Below are positions 1-6,503 of a DNA stretch of 10,058 nt, one piece after another. The position numbers and the translations under genes are program-made. The notes under the pieces were generated by a model that did not search any database, was not told the origin of the DNA, and saw only the letters and a program-made list of their open reading frames with translations. The DNA lies in NCBI GenBank assembly GCA_002409145.1, contig DHUL01000080.1, positions 7,899 to 17,956 on the forward strand. Direction: 5' to 3'. Source of the stretch: Bacteroidales bacterium UBA5235. GTDB taxonomy: Bacteria > Bacteroidota > Bacteroidia > Bacteroidales > VadinHA17. How positions within the stretch are numbered: position 1 is the first letter of the stretch; each line of letters opens with the position of its first letter.

Positions 1-80
1 TGCGGTCTTGCAGTCTTGCGGTCAAAGAATCAAAACTGCAGGACCTTCAGACATCAGACTTTTCGACTTTCAGACTTTTT
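1..80. repeat. Low-complexity short direct repeats at the left edge
   Basis: Positions 3-23 contain an 8-base unit of the form C[G/A]GTCTTG, repeated about two and a half times. Positions 48-79 repeat CAGAC four times with small changes (one copy reads CGAC), and CAGACTTTT occurs at 55-63 and 71-79. A pyrimidine-rich run follows to about 98. No reading frame was recognised here. It may be an intergenic tandem-repeat patch downstream of a gene that lies outside the window. Its function is unknown. Confidence 0.5.
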
Positions 81-92
81 TTCTTTTTCTGC

Positions 93-122
93 TTGTTATT
101 TCAAAAACTTCATTTATCTTTG
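93..122 (+). promoter_or_regulatory. Bacteroidota-type promoter for the XRE/S24 repressor gene
   Basis: TTG at 93-95 is followed by 19 bases and then TATCTTTG at 115-122, a full match to the TAnnTTTG -7 element known from Bacteroidota with its usual spacing. Transcription would start near 128-130, giving a leader of about 43 bases. The -7 element overlaps the left edge of the first palindromic operator, so a protein bound there should block RNA polymerase. Confidence 0.6.
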
Positions 123-137
123 ATTAGAAATTAATCA
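121..137. promoter_or_regulatory. Operator 1, palindrome TGATTA-N5-TAATCA
   Basis: A perfect 6-base inverted repeat with a 5-base centre, extending to 7 bases if T120 and A138 are counted. It overlaps the end of the -7 element and the expected transcription start. The 17-base length and 5-base centre match what dimeric CI/C2-type repressors bind. I infer that the adjacent repressor represses itself here. Confidence 0.6.
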
Positions 138-143
138 ATCTTG

Positions 144-160
144 TGATTACAATATAATCA
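144..160. promoter_or_regulatory. Operator 2, palindrome TGATTA-N5-TAATCA
   Basis: The same two 6-base half-sites with the same 5-base spacing, but a different centre (caata instead of gaaat). It starts 23 bases after operator 1 and leaves a 6-base gap, so the two lie about two helical turns apart on one face of the DNA. This layout suits cooperative binding of two repressor dimers. It ends 11 bases before the start codon. Confidence 0.6.
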
Positions 161-171
161 AATTTTGTAAT

Positions 172-996
172 ATGTACTTCGCATCGAACATAAAATTTTT
201 AAGAAAGCGCAGGGGACGCACTCAGGATGACGTGGCATCTGCCCTGCAGATGAAGAGGCCAACCCTCAGCGGCTATGAGAACGGCGTGGCACAGCCGGGA
301 ATAGAGGCTCTGGTGGCTTTTTCCGGATACTTCAACATCTCACTTGACACCATGCTCAAGGTAGACCTGACCCGCCTCTCTGAAAGCCAGCTGGGCGAGC
401 TCGAAAGGGGATATGACGCATATATCAAAGGGAGCAACCTGAGGGTGCTGACTACCACGGTAGCCCCTGACAACCGCGAGAACATCGAACTGGTCAGCGA
501 GAAGGCCAAGGCAGGCTACACCACCGGCTATGCCGATCCGGAATTCATCGGCGACCTCCCCCTGTTCAACCTGCCATTCCTGTCGCCAAACCGCAAGTAC
601 CGTACATTCCAGCTGAAGGGCGACTCTATGCTGCCAATCCCCGACAAATCATGGGTTACCGGCGAATTTATGCAGGACTGGCGTGACATCAGGAGCGGAC
701 AGGCATATATCATTCTGACGTCGAATGACGGTATCGTCTTCAAGGTTACCGAGAATAACATTGAGAAGAGCGGCAGCCTCGTGCTCTATTCACTCAACCC
801 GCTCTATGAACCTTACGAGGTCCACATAAGTGACATCAGGGAAGTATGGAAGTTCGTACATTATATAAGCGATGAACTGCCGGAACCGGTACTTCCCGAG
901 AAACAACTCCTCCGGACCGTAGCTTCAATGAAGCAGGACCTTTACCAGCTTAAAAAGAGCATCAGACGTGATATTGAAGACGCAAGAGAGATCTAG
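172..996 (+). CDS. XRE-family repressor with C-terminal S24 (LexA/C2-like) domain
   Basis: A 274-residue cytoplasmic DNA-binding regulator. Residues 7-60 form an HTH of the XRE type (the segment RPTLSGYENG is the recognition-helix region). Residues 108-225 resemble the S24 peptidase domain: a possible Ala-Gly cleavage bond at A114-G115, the nucleophile S152 in KGDSMLP, and K191 in VFKVTE as the general base. The Ser-Lys distance of 39 residues is close to that of LexA. Residues 243-270 look like a charged helix or coiled coil. Two palindromes lie between promoter and start codon, so it probably represses itself and may be released by self-cleavage, perhaps RecA-stimulated. It is unlikely to be LexA proper, because the HTH is XRE-like rather than winged. 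The start follows the promoter; no clear Shine-Dalgarno sequence is present. The target genes are unknown. Confidence 0.85.
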   Translation: MYFASNIKFLRKRRGRTQDDVASALQMKRPTLSGYENGVAQPGIEALVAFSGYFNISLDTMLKVDLTRLSESQLGELERGYDAYIKGSNLRVLTTTVAPDNRENIELVSEKAKAGYTTGYADPEFIGDLPLFNLPFLSPNRKYRTFQLKGDSMLPIPDKSWVTGEFMQDWRDIRSGQAYIILTSNDGIVFKVTENNIEKSGSLVLYSLNPLYEPYEVHISDIREVWKFVHYISDELPEPVLPEKQLLRTVASMKQDLYQLKKSIRRDIEDAREI

Positions 997-1054
997 ATAA
1001 TCTTGCTTTGCACGGTTTTTGCAGGATAGTTTATAATAAAAATCCGTCCCCCTC

Positions 1055-2401
1055 ATGAAGAAAACTGCCATCTTGCTGACCGTCATCCTATTGTCAGCTA
1101 CAGGTATGTCATTCAGCCAGATACAGCTGAACCTGAAAGCCACCAACAGATTAACCGGTGATACTGTAACAATAAAAAGCGTTATAAGATCACACGGATT
1201 CCTTACTCTTCAGACAGCTCCTGATCCGGGCACGGGAAAAACAGTCAGGATTCCGTATATCGAGCTCAGAAATTATAAGGTTATTCCTGGCAATATCGAA
1301 TCATTATGGCAGGTGAAAATCCTGGAGTCCAATGTCTATGACAACCTCCTGAAGAACGGATACGATTTTGATCGCCGTTATGAGATGGACGAAATGATGA
1401 AGGAATATCTCAGAAAGGCTGAACAGGACAATTCATTCTATATAGACAGCTATCTAGAGACCAGGCTGTACGGCATCCTGAGAAAGGTCTATCCGGTCAG
1501 GCACATTGACGGACGTCCCGGGATACTGAGTCTTCGCATTCTGTCAGATATAACCCCTGACGCCTGGATTGGCCCGGATGGAACAATGATCATCACTACT
1601 GGTATGATTTCAGCCCTGGACAATGAAGATGAGATGATGGCGCTGATGGCGCAGAAGGTCGCACATTTTGCCCTTGACCATCATCTGGAGAATTACATGA
1701 CCGCACAACAAGCCGGGATATCGCCTGCCCTGGGCAACCTTATAAGGTACAATTCAGAACAGGAATGGGCATCGGACAGATGTGCTGTTGCGGTGTTGCA
1801 GGCCTGCGGGAAAAGTCAATCATTCATTGGCTCAATGCTACGCAATGTTGTTGCCTGCGGAGAGCTGACGGGCAATTATTACCTGGGAACCTCCCGGGGT
1901 TTATTCCCTGATGCTGCCACCAGGGCAGTTGCATTCAGTACGGGTACTTTATCAGAAAGATCAGCTGAGTATGATAAGTTAATTGCACCGGTAATTTCAT
2001 TCAATGCCTATAGTGCTTATAACCAGTCTCAATATCTTTTGTGTCGCTGGTTGATAGAACGGAATATTAACGCCGCGACGGCAACTGCCGATGAGATGGT
2101 TTTGCTCTCGCAGGCTATGATGCATTTATCAGGTTCAGGTGCTGAAGATGAGAAAGCACTGGAAGTAGTCCGTTCCGTAACTGCAGGTATGCCTGAGCCG
2201 CCGCCGGGCGCATTCAGGCAGGAAGCACTTCTGCTGCTGAAACTTGGGCGCAGGGACGAAGCTGAAAAGGCTCTCGGCAAATTCGGAGATGCCCTGGTGA
2301 GGGAAGAAAAACGATATAACTCCATGCCGGGAGACTGGTCGGAGATGCTGGTTTACATCGCTTCAGAGAAGGAGTGGCTGGCAAAGATGAGGAGAAGATA
2401 A
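1055..2401 (+). CDS. Exported M48-like protein with a destroyed HExxH motif (pseudoprotease)
   Basis: 448 residues, with a type I signal peptide at about 1-21 (MKK, hydrophobic core, then SFS before Q22), so it is probably periplasmic. Residues 165-245 follow the M48 metalloprotease pattern: a segment like the conserved TG-hydrophobic region (TTGMISAL, 181-188), then EDEMMALMAQKVAHF, where active members have AHExxH. Here the first zinc His is Q200 and the catalytic Glu is K201; only H204 remains. The third-ligand motif ExEAD reads EWASD, with A239 at the usual Glu position. It should therefore not bind zinc or cleave peptide bonds. Residues 385-415 resemble one TPR-like helical pair. It starts 58 bp after the repressor gene; only a weak promoter match lies in that gap (TAGTTTAT, 1027-1034). 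Its role, perhaps scaffold or chaperone, is unknown. Confidence 0.75.
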   Translation: MKKTAILLTVILLSATGMSFSQIQLNLKATNRLTGDTVTIKSVIRSHGFLTLQTAPDPGTGKTVRIPYIELRNYKVIPGNIESLWQVKILESNVYDNLLKNGYDFDRRYEMDEMMKEYLRKAEQDNSFYIDSYLETRLYGILRKVYPVRHIDGRPGILSLRILSDITPDAWIGPDGTMIITTGMISALDNEDEMMALMAQKVAHFALDHHLENYMTAQQAGISPALGNLIRYNSEQEWASDRCAVAVLQACGKSQSFIGSMLRNVVACGELTGNYYLGTSRGLFPDAATRAVAFSTGTLSERSAEYDKLIAPVISFNAYSAYNQSQYLLCRWLIERNINAATATADEMVLLSQAMMHLSGSGAEDEKALEVVRSVTAGMPEPPPGAFRQEALLLLKLGRRDEAEKALGKFGDALVREEKRYNSMPGDWSEMLVYIASEKEWLAKMRRR

Positions 2402-2461
2402 TCTCCTGTAAAATATCCACCCCCCGGTATGCGTTTCCTAATACTGAACACCAGTATTATC

Positions 2462-2935
2462 ATGCCAGGAAAAGACTATAACCCCGCGATGCACACCGCC
2501 GAGCATATCCTGAACTCTGTGATGGATAAAATGTACCATTGCGGGAGATCTTTCAACAGCCACATTGAAAGTAAAAAGAGCAAATGCGATTACCATATCA
2601 GGAAAGGATTGTCTGATAAGGAGGTTCGGGCAGTGGAACGAACAGTAAATGAGATAATAAAGTTAAGCATCCCGGTGGGAGAGGAGCTTGTGAGCAGGAG
2701 GGAGGCAGACGAAAAGTACTTTACTGGGAGGCTTCCGGGGGATGCAGGAGAAACTATCCGCATCATAACCATCGGTAATTTCGACGCTTGCCCGTGTATC
2801 GGACAACATGTGACAAACACATCTGAAATTGGCTCATTTTCAATAATATCAGCTGATTTCAATGAAGGCGTCCTGAGAATCCGTTTCAGGATCGGCCAGG
2901 AAGTGTTACAACCAGGCATGAGAATACCTGCATGA
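2462..2935 (+). CDS. Free-standing AlaX-like tRNA-editing domain protein (tRNA_SAD)
   Basis: A 157-residue cytoplasmic protein related to the second additional domain of alanyl- and threonyl-tRNA synthetases. It carries the zinc-binding motifs in the usual order: HTAEH (H11 and H15) and CPCIGQH, a CxxxH motif (C112 and H116). Proteins of this family hydrolyse mischarged aminoacyl-tRNA, typically Ser- or Gly-tRNA(Ala), in trans. There is no catalytic synthetase core or anticodon-binding domain. An in-frame ATG at 2429 would add 11 residues; I prefer 2462 because the family usually begins just before the HTAEH motif, and no ribosome binding site helps to decide. It sits on the same strand as the M48-like gene and is followed by a terminator, so it is probably the last gene of the transcript. 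Substrate specificity cannot be read from the sequence. Confidence 0.82.
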   Translation: MPGKDYNPAMHTAEHILNSVMDKMYHCGRSFNSHIESKKSKCDYHIRKGLSDKEVRAVERTVNEIIKLSIPVGEELVSRREADEKYFTGRLPGDAGETIRIITIGNFDACPCIGQHVTNTSEIGSFSIISADFNEGVLRIRFRIGQEVLQPGMRIPA

Positions 2936-2966
2936 CCCGGAACAACCCTGTAAAGCAAAGCTGACA

Positions 2967-2999
2967 CATAAAAAAAACCGGTCCAGGCCGGTTTCTTTA
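2967..2999. terminator. Bidirectional intrinsic terminator between convergent genes
   Basis: Stem AAACCGG (2975-2981) pairs with CCGGTTT (2988-2994) around a 6-base loop. On the minus strand the stem runs into eight T residues, which makes it strong for the YtfJ-family gene. On the plus strand it is followed by CTTTATTTAT, a weaker tract that can serve the AlaX-like gene. It lies 22-60 bases past the two convergent stop codons. Confidence 0.8.
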
Positions 3000-3021
3000 T
3001 TTATAGTATATGAGGTAATGC

Positions 3022-3555
3022 CTATTCTTTCGTGAGTTTGGTAATCATGTCAATGATTCCCGGGATGTCACTGTCTGCAATCTTTCCCTTGTATACACCC
3101 CTGACAATACGGTCCTTGTCAACAATCACAATTGTATAGCTGTCCATGGGCATTCCCCACGAACCATGAAGGAGACCCTTATAGTCAAAAAGAATGGTAG
3201 TTTCATACTTTTTTGCCTTCCTGCCTGCTATGGCGCGCACCAATCCGTCGGGGAGCCTGGTCGACTGGAGGTCGACAATCCCGAATCCCTTGAATGCATT
3301 CTGGTCAATGACCTTGTCAATGTCAACTGCCTTGTCAATGGCATCATTGAACGGATCATTAAGGTCGTCATTGTCAGGGTCAACATAGTTAATCTGAAGA
3401 ACTTTGCCCGGCCAGGAGTTCATGGTGAATTCCTTCTTGGAAGCATCAGTAAGGGCCCATTCCGGGGCTTTCTTTCCCACTTCGAGTTTGCCCTGGGCTG
3501 CGGCAAATGGCAGTATCAGAGCTACCAGAATTACAATAAGCAACAGTTTTTTCAT
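3022..3555 (-). CDS. Secreted YtfJ-family thioredoxin-fold protein without cysteines
   Basis: 177 residues with a clear signal peptide at 1-20 (LILPFAAA before Q21), so it is periplasmic or secreted. The mature part has a thioredoxin-like layout similar to Escherichia coli YtfJ: an early GKVLQINYVD strand (50-59), a helix region rich in Asp (60-85), FGIVDLQ (91-97), TTILFDYKGLLHGSWGM (119-135) and a late strand with VDKDRIVRGVYKG (145-157). No cysteine occurs anywhere, so it cannot act as a dithiol oxidoreductase like TlpA or ResA. Function of the family is not established. It lies 120 bp downstream of the DUF2461 gene on the same strand and ends at a strong terminator. An imperfect -7 element (TATCTTTC, minus strand, 3587-3580) sits about 25 bases before the start codon. 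Confidence 0.75.
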   Translation of the reverse strand: MKKLLLIVILVALILPFAAAQGKLEVGKKAPEWALTDASKKEFTMNSWPGKVLQINYVDPDNDDLNDPFNDAIDKAVDIDKVIDQNAFKGFGIVDLQSTRLPDGLVRAIAGRKAKKYETTILFDYKGLLHGSWGMPMDSYTIVIVDKDRIVRGVYKGKIADSDIPGIIDMITKLTKE

Positions 3556-3606
3556 TTTTACAGTTTCTTAAATTTAGTGGAAAGATAATATTTTTTGGTA
3601 TTCATG

Positions 3607-3627
3607 CACATTTCAGCGAAAAATGTG
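3607..3627. repeat. Inverted repeat CACATTT-N7-AAATGTG upstream of the YtfJ-family gene
   Basis: A perfect 7-base inverted repeat around a 7-base centre, 52 bases before the start codon of the minus-strand YtfJ-family gene and just upstream of its likely -7 element. No T tract follows on either strand, so a terminator is unlikely. It may be a regulator binding site near the -33 region. A second GC-rich hairpin (CCGGC-ATTC-GCCGG, 3648-3661) lies between it and the stop codon of the DUF2461 gene. Confidence 0.35.
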
Positions 3628-3675
3628 TAGGAAATTGATGTTAATGCCCGGCATTCGCCGGACTCCGGCCACACA

Positions 3676-4341
3676 TTATCTGCCAGTCGTGAGAAAGTCG
3701 ATCAGAGGTTTCATCGCCCGGAAAGCACCTGTTACCACTTTGAAAAAATCTGGATCAATCACCTCGTTGTCTGTCAGTAGCTTTTCAGGCAGGAAACTTT
3801 TCATCTTAATCAACTCTATATGAGGATGATCCTTTGAGAACCCACGGGGCGGAAGCTTCAGCTTTTCTCCTTCAAGTCCGCTGAAATACTTTCTGTACTC
3901 CCTGCTGTTGATTATCTTTACCAGAGTGTCACCCTCGTCAGCAATCCTTTCACGGATTGCATTCAGCCATGGCGCAGGAGGGATGTATGATCCGCCTGAG
4001 ATAAACGATTGTCCTGGCTCAATATGAAGGTAATAACCAGGGAACCTGTCGGCGCTCTTCTTTCCACCACGTACCATGAATGCCCCGAAATTAGTCTTGT
4101 ATACAGACTTGTCATTCGTGAACCTTATATCCCGGTTGATCCTGTAGATACAACTTTTTGCCTCCAGTCCTCTGAGAATAGGGTCAAACCTGACAATCTC
4201 ATCAATTACAGCCTGGACAAACAGGGAGAAGTTTTCCCGGGCCGATTCATATCGGGAACGGTTTTCTGCAAACCAGAGCCTGTCATTATGGCGGCGCAGG
4301 TCGGAGAGGAATTTAAGGGTTGAACGGTCAATGCTGATCAT
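3676..4341 (-). CDS. DUF2461 family protein (TIGR02453)
   Basis: A 221-residue cytoplasmic protein of about the usual family length, with no signal peptide or membrane segment. Family features seen: the N-terminal LKFLSDLRRHNDRLWFAENR segment (9-28), the central RINRDIRFTNDKSVYKTNFGA (67-87), and GYYLHIEPGQSFISGG (102-117). The many conserved Arg, Lys and aromatic residues suggest a binding or enzymatic surface, but no activity is known to me for this family. It is divergent from the lipoprotein gene across a 230-bp gap and lies upstream of the YtfJ-family gene on the same strand. With 120 bp between them and an inverted repeat in the gap, co-transcription is possible but not shown. The start ATG fits the family N terminus. 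Confidence 0.85.
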   Translation of the reverse strand: MISIDRSTLKFLSDLRRHNDRLWFAENRSRYESARENFSLFVQAVIDEIVRFDPILRGLEAKSCIYRINRDIRFTNDKSVYKTNFGAFMVRGGKKSADRFPGYYLHIEPGQSFISGGSYIPPAPWLNAIRERIADEGDTLVKIINSREYRKYFSGLEGEKLKLPPRGFSKDHPHIELIKMKSFLPEKLLTDNEVIDPDFFKVVTGAFRAMKPLIDFLTTGR

Positions 4342-4391
4342 ATAAATTTCCGGTTAATGAAACTCAAGCGTGGAATAACTTTATTATCTGA

Positions 4392-4421
4392 TTGAATAAC
4401 AGTGTATTACAAATATCTTTT
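4392..4421 (+). promoter_or_regulatory. Candidate promoter in the divergent gap before the lipoprotein gene
   Basis: TTG at 4392-4394, 19 bases, then TATCTTTT (4414-4421) is one base short of the Bacteroidota consensus, but lies about 150 bases before the start codon. An alternative is TTGACG (4521-4526), 16 bases, TACAAT (4543-4548), which looks like a classic sigma-70 site and is closer. I cannot tell which is used. Confidence 0.25.
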
Positions 4422-4571
4422 CCTTAGTTCCAAAGCTACAAAATTTCTCTGATCCCGTGTGACAGGTTAATCACTGCAATGTAGAGACATTTTTATCAAT
4501 TCTTCAAAGAACTTTTTTGATTGACGATTGTTAAACACCTGATACAATCTCTAATCATTAAAATAAATGTC

Positions 4572-5132
4572 ATGAAAAGAAGTCAGTTAGCAACAGTAGT
4601 GTTTTTAATTGGAGCCCTGGTATTCTCAGGCTGCACCAAAGTGGAAGAGCCTGATCATTTCAGGTACACTGTAAATGATTATCCTCTGGACCAGGGATTT
4701 ATCCACAATTACGGAATGCCTCAGGGCGCAACCGCTTATAACTTTGATGTGACCATATTTTCGTCAGGTGTCAATTACCTCCGCGATAGCCATGAGTTCA
4801 GGGGCAACGGTCACATCGTGTTTTTCCAGATGTTCTCTTCATCAGCAACGGAACTGGCAGAAGGCACATACCTGTTCAACGTCGAAAGTACTCCCGGAGC
4901 TCCATCAACTTTTAACGTCGCTAATTTCGGTATGAACGTTAATTTCAGCGAGGATACCGGAACTCTTGTTTCTGCAGTCTCCGGAATGGTCAAGGTCTCA
5001 GGGACAGGAAATTACAGGACGTTTGACATTGACTGCATGACAGGAACCGGAGAAAGGATAACCGGACACTTTTACGGATACGTTCCGGCCTATGATATGA
5101 GAGATGAGAGTAAGAAATTGTTTTCTGAGTGA
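4572..5132 (+). CDS. Putative outer lipoprotein of unknown function
   Basis: 186 residues from ATG 4572, chosen because it begins MKRSQ and leads directly into a hydrophobic core ending FSGC (C21), a lipoprotein signal peptide. An in-frame TTG at 4521 would add 17 residues in front of it and spoil this layout. The mature part is rich in Gly, Ser, Thr and aromatic residues in alternating patterns that suggest beta strands. Near the C terminus it has a GTGNYRTFDIDC segment followed by GERITGHFYGY, a pattern common in small Bacteroidota lipoproteins. I recognise no catalytic motif and assign no function. The residues after the lipidated Cys are TKVEEP, but sorting to the surface cannot be judged. 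It is a lone plus-strand gene between divergent and convergent neighbours. Confidence 0.7.
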   Translation: MKRSQLATVVFLIGALVFSGCTKVEEPDHFRYTVNDYPLDQGFIHNYGMPQGATAYNFDVTIFSSGVNYLRDSHEFRGNGHIVFFQMFSSSATELAEGTYLFNVESTPGAPSTFNVANFGMNVNFSEDTGTLVSAVSGMVKVSGTGNYRTFDIDCMTGTGERITGHFYGYVPAYDMRDESKKLFSE

Positions 5133-5269
5133 CCGGGATCATTTATTCCTATTTGCCTATAATTAATATTATGTTAAGTAGAAACCAGTATATCAGCTTT
5201 TATAGTCAAAACATGTGGGAGCTTAAAAAATAGCTCTCCTGCCCTGTCACCGCAAACAATAGAAAAATG

Positions 5270-5303
5270 CATAAAAAAAAGAAGGCACCTCAAGGGTGCC
5301 TTT
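5270..5303 (-). terminator. Intrinsic terminator after the TPR gene
   Basis: AAGGCACC (5282-5289) pairs with GGTGCCTT (5295-5302) around a 5-base loop. Read on the minus strand, the hairpin is followed by CTTTTTTTT (5281-5273), a strong U tract for the TPR gene, whose stop codon lies about 25 bases before the stem. On the plus strand only TTTCATATTT follows, so it may weakly stop the lipoprotein transcript as well. Confidence 0.8.
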
Positions 5304-5327
5304 CATATTTGTACTGGTAAGGTTCTG

Positions 5328-6473
5328 TTACAGGTTCTCGACCTTTGCCTTGTATGCCTCAAATTCAGGCATCATCTTAAGCTTGAGGTAGATCTCACGA
5401 AGGAACTCAAGTGTCGGAGCTGAAGTCGGGTTTGCCTTTTCTGCATCCAGGAAGAAAGGAATAGCCTTCTTCATCTCATCAAAAGCCTTATTCTTGGCAA
5501 TCTCATACTCCTTGTTGTCAGAGATAAGGTTGGCTTCGTTCAGCATGTTATTTGCGATCGAAACATAGCAAAGACCGATATTGTAGTTGCTCTCGAACTG
5601 AGTCGGGTTCTTGGTAAGTGAAGCTTGCAGGCTTTCGATAGCCTTCGGGTAATCTTCAAGCTTCATGTGGAGGCTTCCCTCAACAAGATAAAGAATGTAG
5701 TTCTCGGGATCCATCTCCATTGCCTTGTGAACAAACTCAAATGCCTTCGGCGAGTTGTTGGCGTCAAGGTAGAACTGGGTAGCCTGAAGAATGATGTCAA
5801 GGGTGTCAGGATATGCCTTGTACCCTTCCATCAGTACAGTCTCGGCATTTACTGTATCCTTCATCTTCATGTAGCAGTCGCTCATGAAAATGTAGGGTTT
5901 TGTATCCTCGGTGCCTGATTCGGTGCAGGTGCGGAAATAGGCAATTGCCTCAGGATACATCTCACCATTATATGCTGCCAGCCCGGCATTGAAGATCACG
6001 AGAGTGTCTACCATGCCTACATAGAGTTCGCTTGAAGAGACCTTTACGTTCCTTTCAAACGATTCCATGGCTCCCTTGAAGTTCTTTTCATTGAACTTGT
6101 TGATGGCGTCATTCAGGAATGAGTTGCCAAGGAGTGCATAAGCATTGTCCCTTATGATGATATTTTTCATTTTAGGATCAAGCTGAATTGCTTTTTCGAA
6201 GTTATTGTAGGCTTCCATGAGGATATCCGGATAGAGACCGACAAACTTCGGATCGCCTGAATCAAATGCAGCCTGGCAAAGTTTTCCCTTAACGTAGTAA
6301 GTCTTTGCAAGTCCCATTGACTTCGGGTGAACGATGGCTGTCTCAATGGCTTCCTTAGCCTTGTCGAAAGCACCTTCCCTGATAAAAGTTTCGGCAGCGG
6401 TAATTTTTCCCTTCTGTGCCATGGCACCAGCCGAGATGATTACTGCCAGTAAAAACAATGTGATCTTCTTCAT
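5328..6473 (-). CDS. Exported tetratricopeptide-repeat protein next to gyrA
   Basis: 381 residues with a signal peptide at 1-19 (AGAMA before Q20), so it is probably periplasmic. The rest is almost entirely helical TPR or TPR-like pairs. Clear ones include AETFIREGAFDKAKEAIETA (27-46), the stretch ending NNFEKAIQLDP (90-100), NKFNEKNFKGAMESFERNVK (125-144), GLAAYNGEMYPEAIAYFRTC (164-183), FYLDANNSPKAFEFVHKAMEMDP (234-256) and HMKLEDYPKAIESLQASLTKNP (269-290). TPR proteins act as binding scaffolds; the partner is unknown. It starts 74 bp after gyrA in the same direction. I recall a TPR gene beside gyrA in other Bacteroidota, which suggests an old linkage. It has its own promoter in the gap and its own terminator, so it can be expressed apart from gyrA. 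Confidence 0.85.
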   Translation of the reverse strand: MKKITLFLLAVIISAGAMAQKGKITAAETFIREGAFDKAKEAIETAIVHPKSMGLAKTYYVKGKLCQAAFDSGDPKFVGLYPDILMEAYNNFEKAIQLDPKMKNIIIRDNAYALLGNSFLNDAINKFNEKNFKGAMESFERNVKVSSSELYVGMVDTLVIFNAGLAAYNGEMYPEAIAYFRTCTESGTEDTKPYIFMSDCYMKMKDTVNAETVLMEGYKAYPDTLDIILQATQFYLDANNSPKAFEFVHKAMEMDPENYILYLVEGSLHMKLEDYPKAIESLQASLTKNPTQFESNYNIGLCYVSIANNMLNEANLISDNKEYEIAKNKAFDEMKKAIPFFLDAEKANPTSAPTLEFLREIYLKLKMMPEFEAYKAKVENL

Positions 6474-6503
6474 GTCTGGATAATTTGCTTTTTAATGTTG
6501 GTC

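Noticed and set aside
20..35. GGTCAAAGAATCAAA, similar to a CtsR operator
   Set aside because: Only one full heptad is present, CtsR is a Firmicutes regulator, and the site is far from clpC and inside repeats.
172..996. Prophage lysogeny region
   Set aside because: No integrase, Cro-like divergent gene, attachment site or structural gene is present; the neighbours are ordinary chromosomal genes.
172..2401. Repressor plus metalloprotease pair like ImmR-ImmA, where the protease cleaves the repressor
   Set aside because: The M48-like protein has a signal peptide, so it is in another compartment, and its active site is lost. The repressor carries its own S24 domain.
3166..3588. Plus-strand open frame opposite the YtfJ-family gene
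   Set aside because: Its translation has no recognisable pattern, while the minus strand has a signal peptide, family motifs and a terminator.
5217..5238. Hairpin GGGAGCT / AGCTCTC after the lipoprotein gene
   Set aside because: The loop is A-rich and no T tract follows (CTGCCCTG), so it is not supported as a terminator.
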